The notes below the pieces were generated by a model, which had not been told where the DNA came from, made no database searches, and was given only the letters and a program-made list of their open reading frames with translations. This document shows, piece by piece, positions 55,465 to 64,000 of a DNA stretch of 64,000 nt. Location of the stretch: assembly GCF_019175285.1 (NCBI RefSeq), contig NC_056530.1, forward strand, positions 6,002,392 through 6,066,391, written 5' to 3'. This DNA comes from Sceloporus undulatus. Taxonomy: Eukaryota > Chordata > Lepidosauria > Squamata > Phrynosomatidae. Position numbers and translations under genes: made by a program. The number at the start of each line of letters is the position of its first letter. Within the stretch, counting starts at the first letter, position 1.

Positions 55465-56294
55465 ATAAAACAGAAAAATCCCGAGCTCTCCCTGAAAGCC
55501 AAGATGTCTAAATTGAAGTAGTCGTTCTTTGGCCCCATCGTGAGAAGTTATGATTCATTAGAAAAGACAATAATCTAGAAAAGGTGGAGGGTAGCAGCAA
55601 GAGAGGAAGAAGGCATACCAGATGGATAGACTCAAGGAAACCACAACCCTGACCCTTCAAGACCTGAGCAGAGCAATTCAGGACAGGGGCGCTTGGAAGT
55701 GTCTCAGAATTCATGGGAGTCACCATGAGATGAAGTTGACTAGAAAGCATATAGCAACAACAACACAAGGAAATGCAATAATACACTAAAATCTCAATAA
55801 ATAAATAAATAAATGATGTAAAACAATCTTTGTGACAGAAAAAATTTAAATGTTGCTTTAATGCTGCAAGTGTAATGGCTATAGTTAAGCGGTAGAGAGA
55901 AGAAGGGTCCCTCCATGCAACAGTGCAGCTGACTTAGCATCATTGGGAGTAAGTGATTTTTTTTTGTACGGCTTTTGGCCTGTGGTTAAGTGAACATGAT
56001 AATATTAACAGCTGTAGCAGCAGCAAAAAAAGCAGGAACATTACCTTGCTTTTCAGCTAAATGCCCAGTCAGTCATAAAGTCTATGAGATGAATTTGGGT
56101 CAGCCACTGTCTCTTTGCATGACTTACCTCACATAGGTATTCTGAGGATAAAGGTAAGTGAGTGTGTGCGCTTGCGCATGACAAGTGGGGAGAGATATTT
56201 ATATGTTCTGCATGGAATCTCTGGAGGGAAAGTGGGTATAGGGCCACCTGGACAGATAACCAGGGAATGTCATGAATATGCTTCTAGTGAAGTA

Positions 56295-56548
56295 CAGTGG
56301 TACCTCGGGATACGAAATACCCAGGTTACGAAATTTTCGGGATACGAAAAAATCCCATAGGGAATTATTGTTTCGGGTTACGAATGTTTTTTCGGGTTAC
56401 GAAAAAACTTTTGGTGCTTTTTTCGGCTTTTTCGCACGGAATCGCGGCTTTTCCCCATTAGCGCCTATGGCAATTCGGCTTACGAAGGCTTTTCGGGTTA
56501 CGAAAGCGGCCGCGTTACGAATTAATTTCGTAACCCGAGGCACCACTG
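56295..56548. mobile_element. Tigger-like MITE, 254 bp, young
   Basis: TA on both sides. The ends CAGTGGTACCTCGGGATACG and CAGTGGTGCCTCGGGTTACG (read inward) are nearly identical. The interior repeats the phrase TTTCGGGTTACGAA several times. Confidence 0.88.
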
Positions 56549-56550
56549 TA

Positions 56551-57160
56551 CTGATATTGATATTACACTAAATGGACCAGTGGTCCTCTCTCTTCCCCAT
56601 CTATATATACACTTAACAACCTATACAATATACACTAGCCTTACACATTTAATCTTGTACCAATTTCATATGCTAGTTCAGCACATCTGACCCTTGCCTG
56701 CCCCCCAAAACAGCAAATCCTGATGCACCCATGCTTTAAATCAACCTCCTCCAACCTAGTATCCTTTGGTTGGTTAGGATTACATCTCCTATCCATCCAA
56801 TTTATAAGGTGGACTACAGGTGGAACAAGGTTGCTTTAAGTCAAAGAAAAAATCAAATAGCTGAACCTTTAAGGACTCCAGACTGAGGAGGTATGTGGCT
56901 AACTTTCTTTAAACATACATTTTCCAGACAAATTCTGGAGTTGGGATGTGACTGAAGATTGTTTCTAAGTATGACCTCCCTCGCCTCCACACTTTAGAAA
57001 TTATGTTGGCAACCTTGGAATAATTTTGCAGGTCAGGTGGCTTTTTCATCACTTAACAATTTGGTTCTGTATTGATTCAGAACTGGTGACCACATATTGT
57101 AGAAATGTTGGCATTTTGTATCTTCCATGCCCCTGGCATAGGCTGATATACATTTGCAAG
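56551..57160. other. No gene seen
   Basis: No long frame or repeat boundary can be supported in this 600-bp stretch. Confidence 0.4.
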
Positions 57161-57162
57161 TA

Positions 57163-57479
57163 CACTCGTCCCTCCATATTTATTAGGGTTAGGGGCACAA
57201 GATCTCCGTGAATATGGAAAAACCACAAATAACAAAAACACCATGTATTTACCTGAGAGGACACCTCTCTAGGAATATCTAGGTCCTCCGGTGCAATTGG
57301 GGTCAATGTCCACACAGAACTGCAATGGAGAAGCTACAAATGCCTAGTAGAGTATTCTCTCTAGGAATTCCTAGGTCTTTCAGTGCAACTTTTAGTTGAC
57401 CATAGAGATAACATATTAATTAAATCTGTGAGTAATCAAACCCACAAATATCAAAGCTGCAAATATGGAGGGCTGAGTG
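57163..57479. mobile_element. Tigger-like MITE, 317 bp
   Basis: TA at 57161-57162 and inverted ends CACTCGTCCCTCCATATTT and CACTCAGCCCTCCATATTT. The interior has inverted TCTAGGAATTCCTAGGTC phrases shared with 28735. Confidence 0.8.
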
Positions 57480-58077
57480 TGGTACTGCTTTCAAGACAGC
57501 TGAAGTTTCTTTATTCCTTCTTAGAGGGAAAGAAATTTATTCAGTGTACCTTCAGTTTATTTAACAAGTTCAGCTCTTAAAGCCAAAAAAGATTAATCTA
57601 GTAGGGGGAGGAGAAGGAAGAGAAAGAGGCATGGTGGGAGTCTGCAGAATCAATCCAGCCTACAGGCTTCAGGGATTAAAGAAGGAAAGTAAGTATTTTA
57701 AGGGGCTTAGCCAGAGATGTCGATTCATCCCCAATGTGGAATGTCATGTCTGTATCCCAGATTTTATTGCCAGGCTCACAGGAATTCTGAAGAAGAGGGA
57801 AAAAAAGGAGGAGGAAAATTCTCTGGAATTCAGTGCATTTCTGTTACACTCACATTGGGCTGTTTTGCAGGGTGTCACTCATTTGCAGGCACAGCCCTTT
57901 TGGGGGAGGCTATTTAAAGATGAGTTGGAGCGCAGAACCCTCCAAAAGACAGAGAGAAGAGAGGAATGCATAAAACAAGGGACTCAGAATGTTTGATGAC
58001 TTTTGGGCTCTCACTACCCTCACCCTCTTCCTTTTTGCCTTGAGGCCTGGCTGGGTATGTATTTATGAATGAATGAA

Positions 58078-58079
<2 letters not shown>
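57480..58079. other. Unassigned; open frame at 57631-57996
   Basis: A plus-strand frame of about 121 codons starting MVGVCRINPAYRLQ has no recognised domain and no splice or promoter support. It is charged in its C-terminal half. Probably chance or a decayed element. Confidence 0.25.

Positions 58080-58113
<34 letters not shown>
58080..58113. repeat. (TA)n microsatellite
   Basis: Uninterrupted AT/TA run; a short GAATGAAT run precedes it. Confidence 0.95.
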
Positions 58114-58115
<2 letters not shown>

Positions 58116-58189
58116 GGGAGTTAATGGATGTACTGGAATGAATGGATGAAAAAATGAATGGGATTTGCCCCGTGCCAAATAATGTGTAT

Positions 58190-58857
58190 GGTTGTGGTTG
58201 CTGCACCTGAAAAAGGATACCATGCAGCTAAAAAGATACAGAAATGGGCAAACAAAATATTCAAGAGGCTGGGAAAAACCTCCCTTGGAAGAACACGTTT
58301 GCCATTTTGAAAATAGGTGAGTAAGCATCATCATCATATCATGGGCCCCGGAACTATGATAAAGTTGTTTAAATATGATATGATAGCTGCCAACGTAGAT
58401 GGCTTTAAAAGTAGATTAGACAAACTGATGAACACTACTATTCATAATGTCAATATTTATACTAGAAGCAATATGTCTCCATATAGGACTTGTTGGGGAA
58501 TATTAACAGGAGGGAACTGTTGCATTAATGTCCTTCATTTCAACTGCTCATCTCACATGGAAGAAACTCACTGAATTAATTGCTAATTGATAAATTAATG
58601 TGTATGTAAATCCCATTGCTTTAATGCAATGGTTCCCAAACTTTAGTCCTCCAGATGTTTTGTGTTTCATCTCCCAGAATCCCTGATTGTTTGCCAAGCT
58701 GGCTGGAGCTTCTGGGAGTTGAAGTTCAAAACAGATGGATGGCCAAAATTTGGGAATCATTGCTTTAATGGATCTAGTTGTGATTAACAATTGATTTTTG
58801 GCCAGAGTACTGGTCAAAGTTTTGTTGGTTTGATACAATGTGACTCTCCTTATGTTC
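58190..58857 (+). mobile_element. Old CR1-type LINE 3' end
   Basis: GAGGCTGGGAAAAACCTCCC, TTTAAAAGTAGATTAGACAA and the tail TCTCCTTATGTTCTGA follow the order of CR1-family 3' ends, with heavy divergence. A hAT MITE interrupts it at 58627. Confidence 0.6.
58627..58762. mobile_element. hAT MITE, 136 bp, with 8-bp target duplication
   Basis: The ends CAATGGTTCCCAAACTTTAG and CAATGATTCCCAAATTTTGG (read inward). A perfect CTTTAATG duplication lies at 58619-58626 and 58763-58770. The interior pairs CATCTCCCAGAATCC and CTTCTGGGAG. Confidence 0.9.
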
Positions 58858-59129
58858 TGAGGTATGTATTAGTTCGGTGCAGCAATTCAGCCTGGAAGTG
58901 ATGGTTTATAGGCACAGAAGGGAGCATACACCAGTGGTACTGGTGATGATTTGTTGGTTCAAGGTCCCAGCTTCAAGCCCCAGCATCTCCAGTGAACACA
59001 GTAGTGCCAGCTTTGCTTTCGCAGGCATAGCACTGCACATCTTGCTGCTAGAACTGTTTAAAGGGTAGAAATGGAACAGAGAGAAAAGATGCCCTTTCCC
59101 TAGACAACAGAAATCATATAGACAGTGAT

Positions 59130-59300
59130 GTGTATCTCTGTGTGCATGTGCCCCAAGTCACTTGCTGACGTATGGCAACCCAACAAATTTCATACGGTTT
59201 TCTTAGGCAAGGAATACTCAGTGGTGGTTTCTCATTTTCTTCCCTTTAAATATAGCCTGCAGCACCTGGTATTCCCTGGCAATTTCCCATCCCAGTACTT
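59130..59300 (-). mobile_element. 5S-rRNA-derived SINE, inverted
   Basis: The Bov-B-like tail first (CAAGTCACTTGCTGACGTAT, GGCAACCCAACAAATTTCAT), then the inverted 5S head (CAGCACCTGGTATTCCCTGG, TCCCATCCCAGTACTTA). Confidence 0.8.
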
Positions 59301-59311
59301 AAAAAGTCTGA

Positions 59312-59565
59312 CAATGGCAGGATACAGACTGCCCCTTTGGGGTGGACTGCAGGTGCCACAATCCCCGCTGGATCAGGGCCTGAGCAGCCACAGCGGCAGC
59401 ACCGGAGGCCCCAATCCGCCGCTTTTCCAGGCCTCGGAGAAGTGGCAAAACACCACTCCCCCCCCTGCCTGGAAAGGGGTGTCCTTGGGGCTTCATGCCC
59501 CAGGACACCCCAGGGAGCTGCTGCTGGGAAAGAAAGGGGCTGCTCGGGCCCTTTCCCCCTGGCCC
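59312..59565. mobile_element. GC-rich insertion, second copy (partial)
   Basis: Begins ATGGCAGGATACAGACTGCC and matches 52481-52680 through CCAATCCGCCGCTTTTCCAG and AAGAAAGGGGCTGCTCGG. It is inserted beside the 5S-derived SINE. Confidence 0.65.
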
Positions 59566-59649
59566 TTTTTTTGCTTGAGCAAATTAATTCCTGTTACTTG
59601 CTATAGTGCTGAAAAAGAAAAAAAAATATTGTTCTTCTTCACTGCATTA

Positions 59650-59730
59650 TTGTTATTATTCTTTATTTGTATAGCACTGTAGATTTGCACAGTGCTGTAC
59701 ATACAAACAATAAATAGATAAGAGTAAACC
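59650..59730 (-). repeat. (AAT)-tailed repeat 3' end, inverted
   Basis: TTATTGTTATTATTCTTTAT then GCACAGTGCTGTACATACAA, the reverse of the tail at 45100. Confidence 0.55.
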
Positions 59731-60074
59731 TGCCTATGGCGTTCAATCTAAGAAATAATAGGATAAAAAAATACGATTAAAAAAAACCTTATGCTGCTCT
59801 ACTCTTTATGTTACTTAAAAGAAACCCTTAGGCTTGATAAAAGAATAAGACCTTTAAAAAATCCTATTCAATATGCCTCTAAAATGCCCAATAATACACT
59901 TGAAAAACAGCTTTGAGTAGTAACAGAAAAATGTTGCTTGTTACTCCAGTAAAGGAGCTTCTTTCCCAGTCATCGCATTGCATTTGAAATGTAACTTTAT
60001 TACAGTCTTGCTATAAAAAGAACTGGCAACTCATTGTTGTCAAGCTTCCCTAGAGAACTACTGCTAGGAAGAGT

Positions 60075-60241
60075 TGACAACGCTGAGTTCGGTGCAGTCA
60101 TGATGGCCACATGACCACCAGAGCAGTCCTTGGACAACTCTGGCTCTTCGGCTTAGAAACGGGGATGAACATCGCCCCCTACAGTCAGTTATGACTAGAC
60201 ATTCATGTCAAGGGACTACCTTTACCTTTACCTTTTGAGAA
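60075..60241 (+). mobile_element. Bov-B/Sauria-type 3' end with ACCTTT tail
   Basis: CATGATGGCCACATGACCAC, GACAACTCTGGCTCTTCGGC, ATCGCCCCCTACAGTCAGTT and CTACCTTTACCTTTACCTT form the 3' end shared by squamate Bov-B and Sauria SINEs. Confidence 0.75.
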
Positions 60242-60581
60242 AGAAAGACCCCCTCCAATATTTAGTCACTGGAAATATTATATTAACTAACTATGAGCCT
60301 CATCATACAAGAAAAAAGAATAGAAACAGAACCAGAGAGTAGTGGCTTTCTCCATGCCTTATCACATGCATTGTAGCACTTCAATGTGTCTTTTGTCAAA
60401 TGGATTTTTACAGATAGACAAAAGATTTACCACCATTTACACTTTCACAACCATCTTCTACGGTAAAAGAACTGAAGCACTACGACGTCATGCAGTAAGA
60501 CACAGAGAAAGGCACTTCTCTTGGGCTCCATTTCCACTTTCTTTTCTGATGTTATAAGGATCTATAAGGTAGTGAAGGAAG

Positions 60582-60755
60582 TACAGTGTGCCTGTGCATA
60601 CATGGCTTTCAGTTTATGCTGAAGCAGTGGCCAGGAGGAAACAATGGCGCGCACATCTCTGGCACATGCGCCACGCCTTTCCACATGCACAAGCCCCATA
60701 GTTTTTAATGGGGCTCAAGCATATGCATTTTCCCCTTACGTGGGGGGGGGGACAG
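60582..60755. mobile_element. Tigger-like MITE, right end missing
   Basis: After TA, CAGTGTGCCTGTGCATACAT is the left end. GCTGAAGCAGTGGCCAGGAG, AACAATGGCGCGCACATCTC and CCATAGTTTTTAATGGGGCT are the typical interior. It stops at a G-run where the L2-like LINE begins. Confidence 0.7.
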
Positions 60756-60779
60756 TTGCTCTTCTAGAAAAAAACTAAC

Positions 60780-62105
60780 ATCTGGCGTCCCTCAAGGCGC
60801 CATTCTGTCCCCCATGCTGTTTAACATTTACATAAAACCACTGGGAGAGATTGGAGACGTGGGCTTATCAGTACGCTGATGACACCCAAATATGCTTCTC
60901 TATGTCCCTGACTGTTACAGTGACTAAGGATAACATCTCCGCTCTGAATCCCTGCCTTGAGTCGGTAATGAGCTGGATGAGGAAAAACAAACTCAAGCTG
61001 AATCCAGAGAAAATGGAGGTACTTGCCATAGGATCCTTAGGCCTGGGGAAGGAAATTTGTCAACCGTTCCTAGATGGAGTCATACTTCCCCTGAAGGACG
61101 AAATTCACAGTCTGGGAGTACTTCTGGATCCGTCTCTATGGTGTTTATCAGACGAGCTCTTAAAGAGGTACTATTCCAGTGTGACTCCTCTAGCTGCCTC
61201 CTGTTGCATGCTGGGATTGGCAGTTTTAAGGAGGGGTATTTAGAATTCTCAGGCAGAGAAGTTCAGCTCCTTAAAACTGCCAATCCCAGCATGCAACAGG
61301 GGGCTGCTAGAGGAGTCACACTGGAATAGTACCTCTTTAAGAGCATAGTGTGATAAACATCTGTGTTTGTCATCTCAAGTAGATGTGACGGCCAGAAGTG
61401 CTTGGTATCAACTTCGGTTGATATGCCAACTGCGACCCCACCTCAACCGAAAGAACCTTGAAGCTGTAGTACATGTTCTGGTAATCTCTCGTCTTGATTT
61501 CTGCAATGCGCTCTACATGGGGCTACCCTTGTATCAAGTTCAGAAGCTCCAATTAGTGCAAAATGCGGCAGCCAGGTTGGTCACCAGATCCTCGAGATTT
61601 GACCACATAACACCTATTCTGAAAGACCTACACTGGCTTCCAGTTAACTTCCGGGCACAATACAAGGTGTTGGTTATTACCTTTGAAGCCCTACATGGCT
61701 TGGGCCCGAGTTACTTACGGGAACACATCTCCCTATACAATCCGCCCCACACTCTTAGAACAAATGGGAAGAAATTGTTAGAGATACCAGCATCTAAATA
61801 TGTTTCTACTTCCCCAAAAGCATTTAGTATAGCTGCCCCCAGACTATGGAATGGACTCCAAGAGGAGATCCGCCTTGCTACATCCCTCGGTTAAGACAGA
61901 GCTTTTTTGGCATGAATACCCACCTGATCTTCTATGAATTACAGACTGTTCTGTATGGAATGAGAGCATCTGACCCCATTATTGTTGATTTTATGTTTTT
62001 AACTATGGTTTTAACTTGTGTGGTAATAATATTGTAATGTTTTAATTGTATATTTTAAACTCTGCTGTGATCCTGCCTCGATCCAATTGGGAGAGGCAGG
62101 AAGGG
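60780..62105 (+). mobile_element. L2/Vingi-like LINE, second copy, 5'-truncated
   Basis: Starts inside the reverse transcriptase (TSGVPQGAILSPMLFNIYIK; YADDTQICF near 60873). It continues through NKLKLNPEKMEVLAIGS, is interrupted by a MITE at 61143-61358, and resumes [14 protein letters not shown] to the ending [10 protein letters not shown]. The 3' end matches 18905. The frame breaks near 60870, where a stop precedes YADD; otherwise it is well preserved. Confidence 0.9.
61143..61358. mobile_element. Palindromic MITE in the L2-like LINE
   Basis: The ends TGTTTATCAGACGAGCTC and TGTTTATCACACTATGCTC (read inward). The arms run through AGAGGTACTATTCCAGTGTG and TGTTGCATGCTGGGATTGGC, about 85 bp each, nearly perfect. 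Copy 18905 shows the empty site. Confidence 0.87.
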
Positions 62106-62109
62106 AAGG

Positions 62110-62940
62110 GCCCACTGTATAACAGCAAGTTCTTACTTTTTAAAAAAAATTCCCAAGTTGTCCAATTTATTCCAAAGACAAATTTTGGATTTCTGGGTCC
62201 CAGAAAGTAGGCCAAGTTTTTTTAGCCCCCTTTCCATGTCAATAAACTATAGTCCAAAAAAAAAAATAAATCCCTCCACCAGCATTACCAGTACTATTGT
62301 TACTTACACCATACCATCAATATATAGAGTGATGTATGAAATAAAAAAGAACAGGCTCCTGTCCCAAGAAAATTATATTCTGAAATTAGACATGGGAAAA
62401 ACTATAGAAGACGTGAAGGAAATGGAGGTGGGGGAGAATAGGCCTTTCCCCCCAATTGTTAGGCTTAATATTTACAGTGGATCTGAGATTCCTGAAGTCT
62501 TGTCCAAGTATATACAGGTATTGGCCTTCGTAACAGCTACTCAGCTAATCCTCTTGAATATGATAGCAAGAATCATAAAATGACCCAGCGGTGTTGTTGA
62601 CACTGCATGTGTGTTAGCTGTTTCCCTGCGGTGAGATCTGCATGGTTCACTGATCCGATTCAAGACTTTTTACAGCCAGAACAGCTGCAAGAAGGAAGCT
62701 GGCTTCTCACCCAGAACATTTTAGTGGTAGTAGAGAAGGTTATGTGAAGCAGAAAGAACATTCAGTGAGTAATTTCCCAGGTACTCAGGTTCAGCCTGAA
62801 GTGTTGACATTTTTAAAAAGTCTTGTTTTTACTTGTAGGCTGAGCAGACAGGCATCACTTATCATATGTGTAGAGCATTAAATGACAGCCCTTCTTATTA
62901 AGAATACTTTTTGCATACACTTACTAGGATGGGCCATTTG
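62110..62940. other. No gene seen; unassigned frame 62263-62580
   Basis: The plus frame has no recognised domain. Nothing else is supported in this 830-bp stretch. Confidence 0.35.
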
Positions 62941-62948
62941 GCAAATAC

Positions 62949-63260
62949 AGGCGTACCTCACTTAACAAAGGCCCTGGAAGTAAAGCTCCTTTCTGCAAAG
63001 TATTTTAATGCCTGCCCAACCCCTCTTTTACTCTTCATCCTCTATGTAGTTAGAAGGTTTTGTTTAGCAATATTGATACTGGGTGGTTGGTGAAGGAGGG
63101 CTGGAGTAACACAGAATGTTGGTATAAGATTGCACTATTGTGTCTGCATAAACAATGCAATAACACTTGAGTTAGGAAAGAACAGCATTTTACTCTAGTG
63201 CATTCCACTGCAGCCATGTGTGCTTGCCTACAACAGTCAAGGTAAACAGCAGCTGCCTTC
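62949..63260. mobile_element. Tigger1-like element, left end and interior
   Basis: TA then CAGGCGTACCTCACTTAACA, a Tigger1-type terminus. The interior shares blocks (AACAATGCAATAACACTTGA) with 16040-16250. The right end is not found. Confidence 0.5.
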
Positions 63261-63405
63261 ATTTTCCCTTATAAAGCATGTTTGAACAGCAAAACAGAAA
63301 GAAAAGGGGATGATGGATAAACCTGCCTCAGCAGCTAGCCCCAATACTTGCAAACACATAGATCTGAGCAGAACAAAAGACTGGAAATCACATATTCACA
63401 GAGGT

Positions 63406-63497
63406 TGTGTGACGGTCCAAAATCTTTTATTTCATAAAAGAACCAATGTATTTTGGCCTTTTATTTAAGAAATAAAGGTTTTTGGACCATCACATAC
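63406..63497. mobile_element. Short fold-back MITE (TGTGATGGTCCAAAA ends)
   Basis: TGTGTGACGGTCCAAAATCT faces GTTTTTGGACCATCACATA, and CTTTTATTTCATAAAAG forms the inner part. Same ends as 38422. Confidence 0.7.
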
Positions 63498-63506
63498 AGG
63501 ACTTTA

Positions 63507-63716
63507 GTCCAAAACACACTGCAGAAATAATCCAGTTGGAGACCGTTTTAACTGACCTGGCTCAATGCTAGGGAATTCTGGGAACTGTAGTTTTGTCAGA
63601 CATTTGTCAGAGAGTTCTGGTGCCATAATAAGCTACAATTCTCAGTATTCCCTAGCATTGAGCCAAGGCAGTTAAAGTAGTCTCAAACTGGATTATTCCT
63701 GCAGTATTTTTTGGAC
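63507..63716. mobile_element. Palindromic MITE, complete, 210 bp
   Basis: Left GTCCAAAACACACTGCAG and right CTGCAGTATTTTTTGGAC. The arms continue through TTGGAGACCGTTTTAACTG and CAGTTAAAGTAGTCTCAAACTG. Reference copy for the partial elements at 15553 and 29056. Confidence 0.8.
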
Positions 63717-63719
63717 CTT

Positions 63720-64000
63720 TTACTCTTTTCATTCTTCCACAAATGAATAATTCTAGAACAATGGCCACCAAAATGGAACTCATTAGAAAAGTGGTGGCAG
63801 ATGAAAGAAAAAGGCATCCCGGGATTCAATTTGGAAGAAGCCCCCAAATGTTTAAGGTTTTGTTCCCACTTAAGCAAGGCTTACCATACCTGATTGTTTT
63901 ATTTCACATGTGTACATTGTTAGTTCTGAATAAAAGATTTGCTGAAATGTGTTCAATTGCTTTTTAAATTGAGTTGGGAAGAGGTTTAAGTGAATGTGTT
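63720..64000. other. Nothing recognised
   Basis: An open frame from 63743 (MNNSRTMATKMELIRK) has no known domain or other support. Confidence 0.3.

Larger units (their letters stand above)
53500..55780 (+). mobile_element. Bov-B (RTE) LINE, decayed, with two later insertions
   Basis: Plus-strand frames in order match the Bov-B ORF2: SEVKTALKL-like text near 53870, PPKGDTKDCNNYRSIAL near 54055, the HTKEFQKKISMCFINKAFD block near 54245, RYTDDAILLAENSKDLEQ near 54903, and DSLEKTIILEKVEGSSKRGR near 55550. Many stops and shifts are present; the YADD box reads YTDD. Removing 54604-54903 and 55155-55464 restores continuity. The tail is CAACAACAACACAAGG. Bov-B is known to supply the machinery for SINEs with the same 3' end, which abound here. 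Confidence 0.88.

Noticed and set aside
30000-64000. Search for exons of expected neighbours such as RCC1, TAF12 or GMEB1
   Set aside because: No frame or motif from these proteins was recognised; only repeats and unassigned sequence are visible. Very short exons could be missed by eye.

Overview
This is a window from a vertebrate nuclear genome, most likely a squamate reptile (lizard). I infer this from the repeat mix rather than from a database match: CR1, L1, L2-like and Bov-B LINEs together, tRNA-derived SINEs with a Bov-B-like 3' end, 5S-rRNA-derived SINEs, many Tigger and hAT MITEs, a SPIN-type hAT element and a Helitron remnant. Most of the window is transposon sequence. No viral or LTR element was recognised.

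One protein-coding gene is clear. TRNAU1AP (SECp43, the tRNA-Sec-associated RRM protein) lies on the minus strand from 29502 to 17208. It has nine coding exons that join in frame to 290 codons, close to the 287 aa I recall for the human protein. Its first exon sits in a CpG-rich promoter (about 29380-29760). A 31-bp near-copy of exon 1, including its splice donor, lies inside intron 3.

Downstream of TRNAU1AP, also on the minus strand, I propose a non-coding snoRNA host gene. A CCAAT/GC-box/TATA promoter precedes a predicted 5'TOP start at about 7010. Three internal exons with strong splice sites follow (5148-5265, 3654-3732, 3222-3273). Two candidate H/ACA snoRNAs of about 135 nt lie downstream of the third and fourth exons (3466-3600 and 3014-3148). 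In human, as I recall, SNHG12 is the neighbour of TRNAU1AP, but it is convergent there; here the two genes point the same way, so the name is not assigned.

Layout: 0.75-2.5 kb CR1; 3-7 kb snoRNA host candidate; 7.3-7.9 kb tandem repeat; 8.1 kb Tigger MITE; 8.7-11.6 kb a nest of L1 inside a hAT MITE inside a palindromic repeat; 12-12.6 kb SINEs; 13.1-15.5 kb a 2.36-kb Tigger transposon with a broken transposase gene; 17.2-29.5 kb TRNAU1AP; 30-35 kb CR1, Tigger-like, SPIN and Helitron pieces and a large inverted repeat holding an assembly gap; 35.7-38 kb a tandem repeat and an L1; 38-53 kb MITEs, hAT-like GC-rich elements and SINEs; 53.5-55.8 kb Bov-B with two later insertions; 56-64 kb more MITEs, an old CR1 and a second near-identical copy of the L2-like LINE. 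I see no host exon between 30 and 64 kb.
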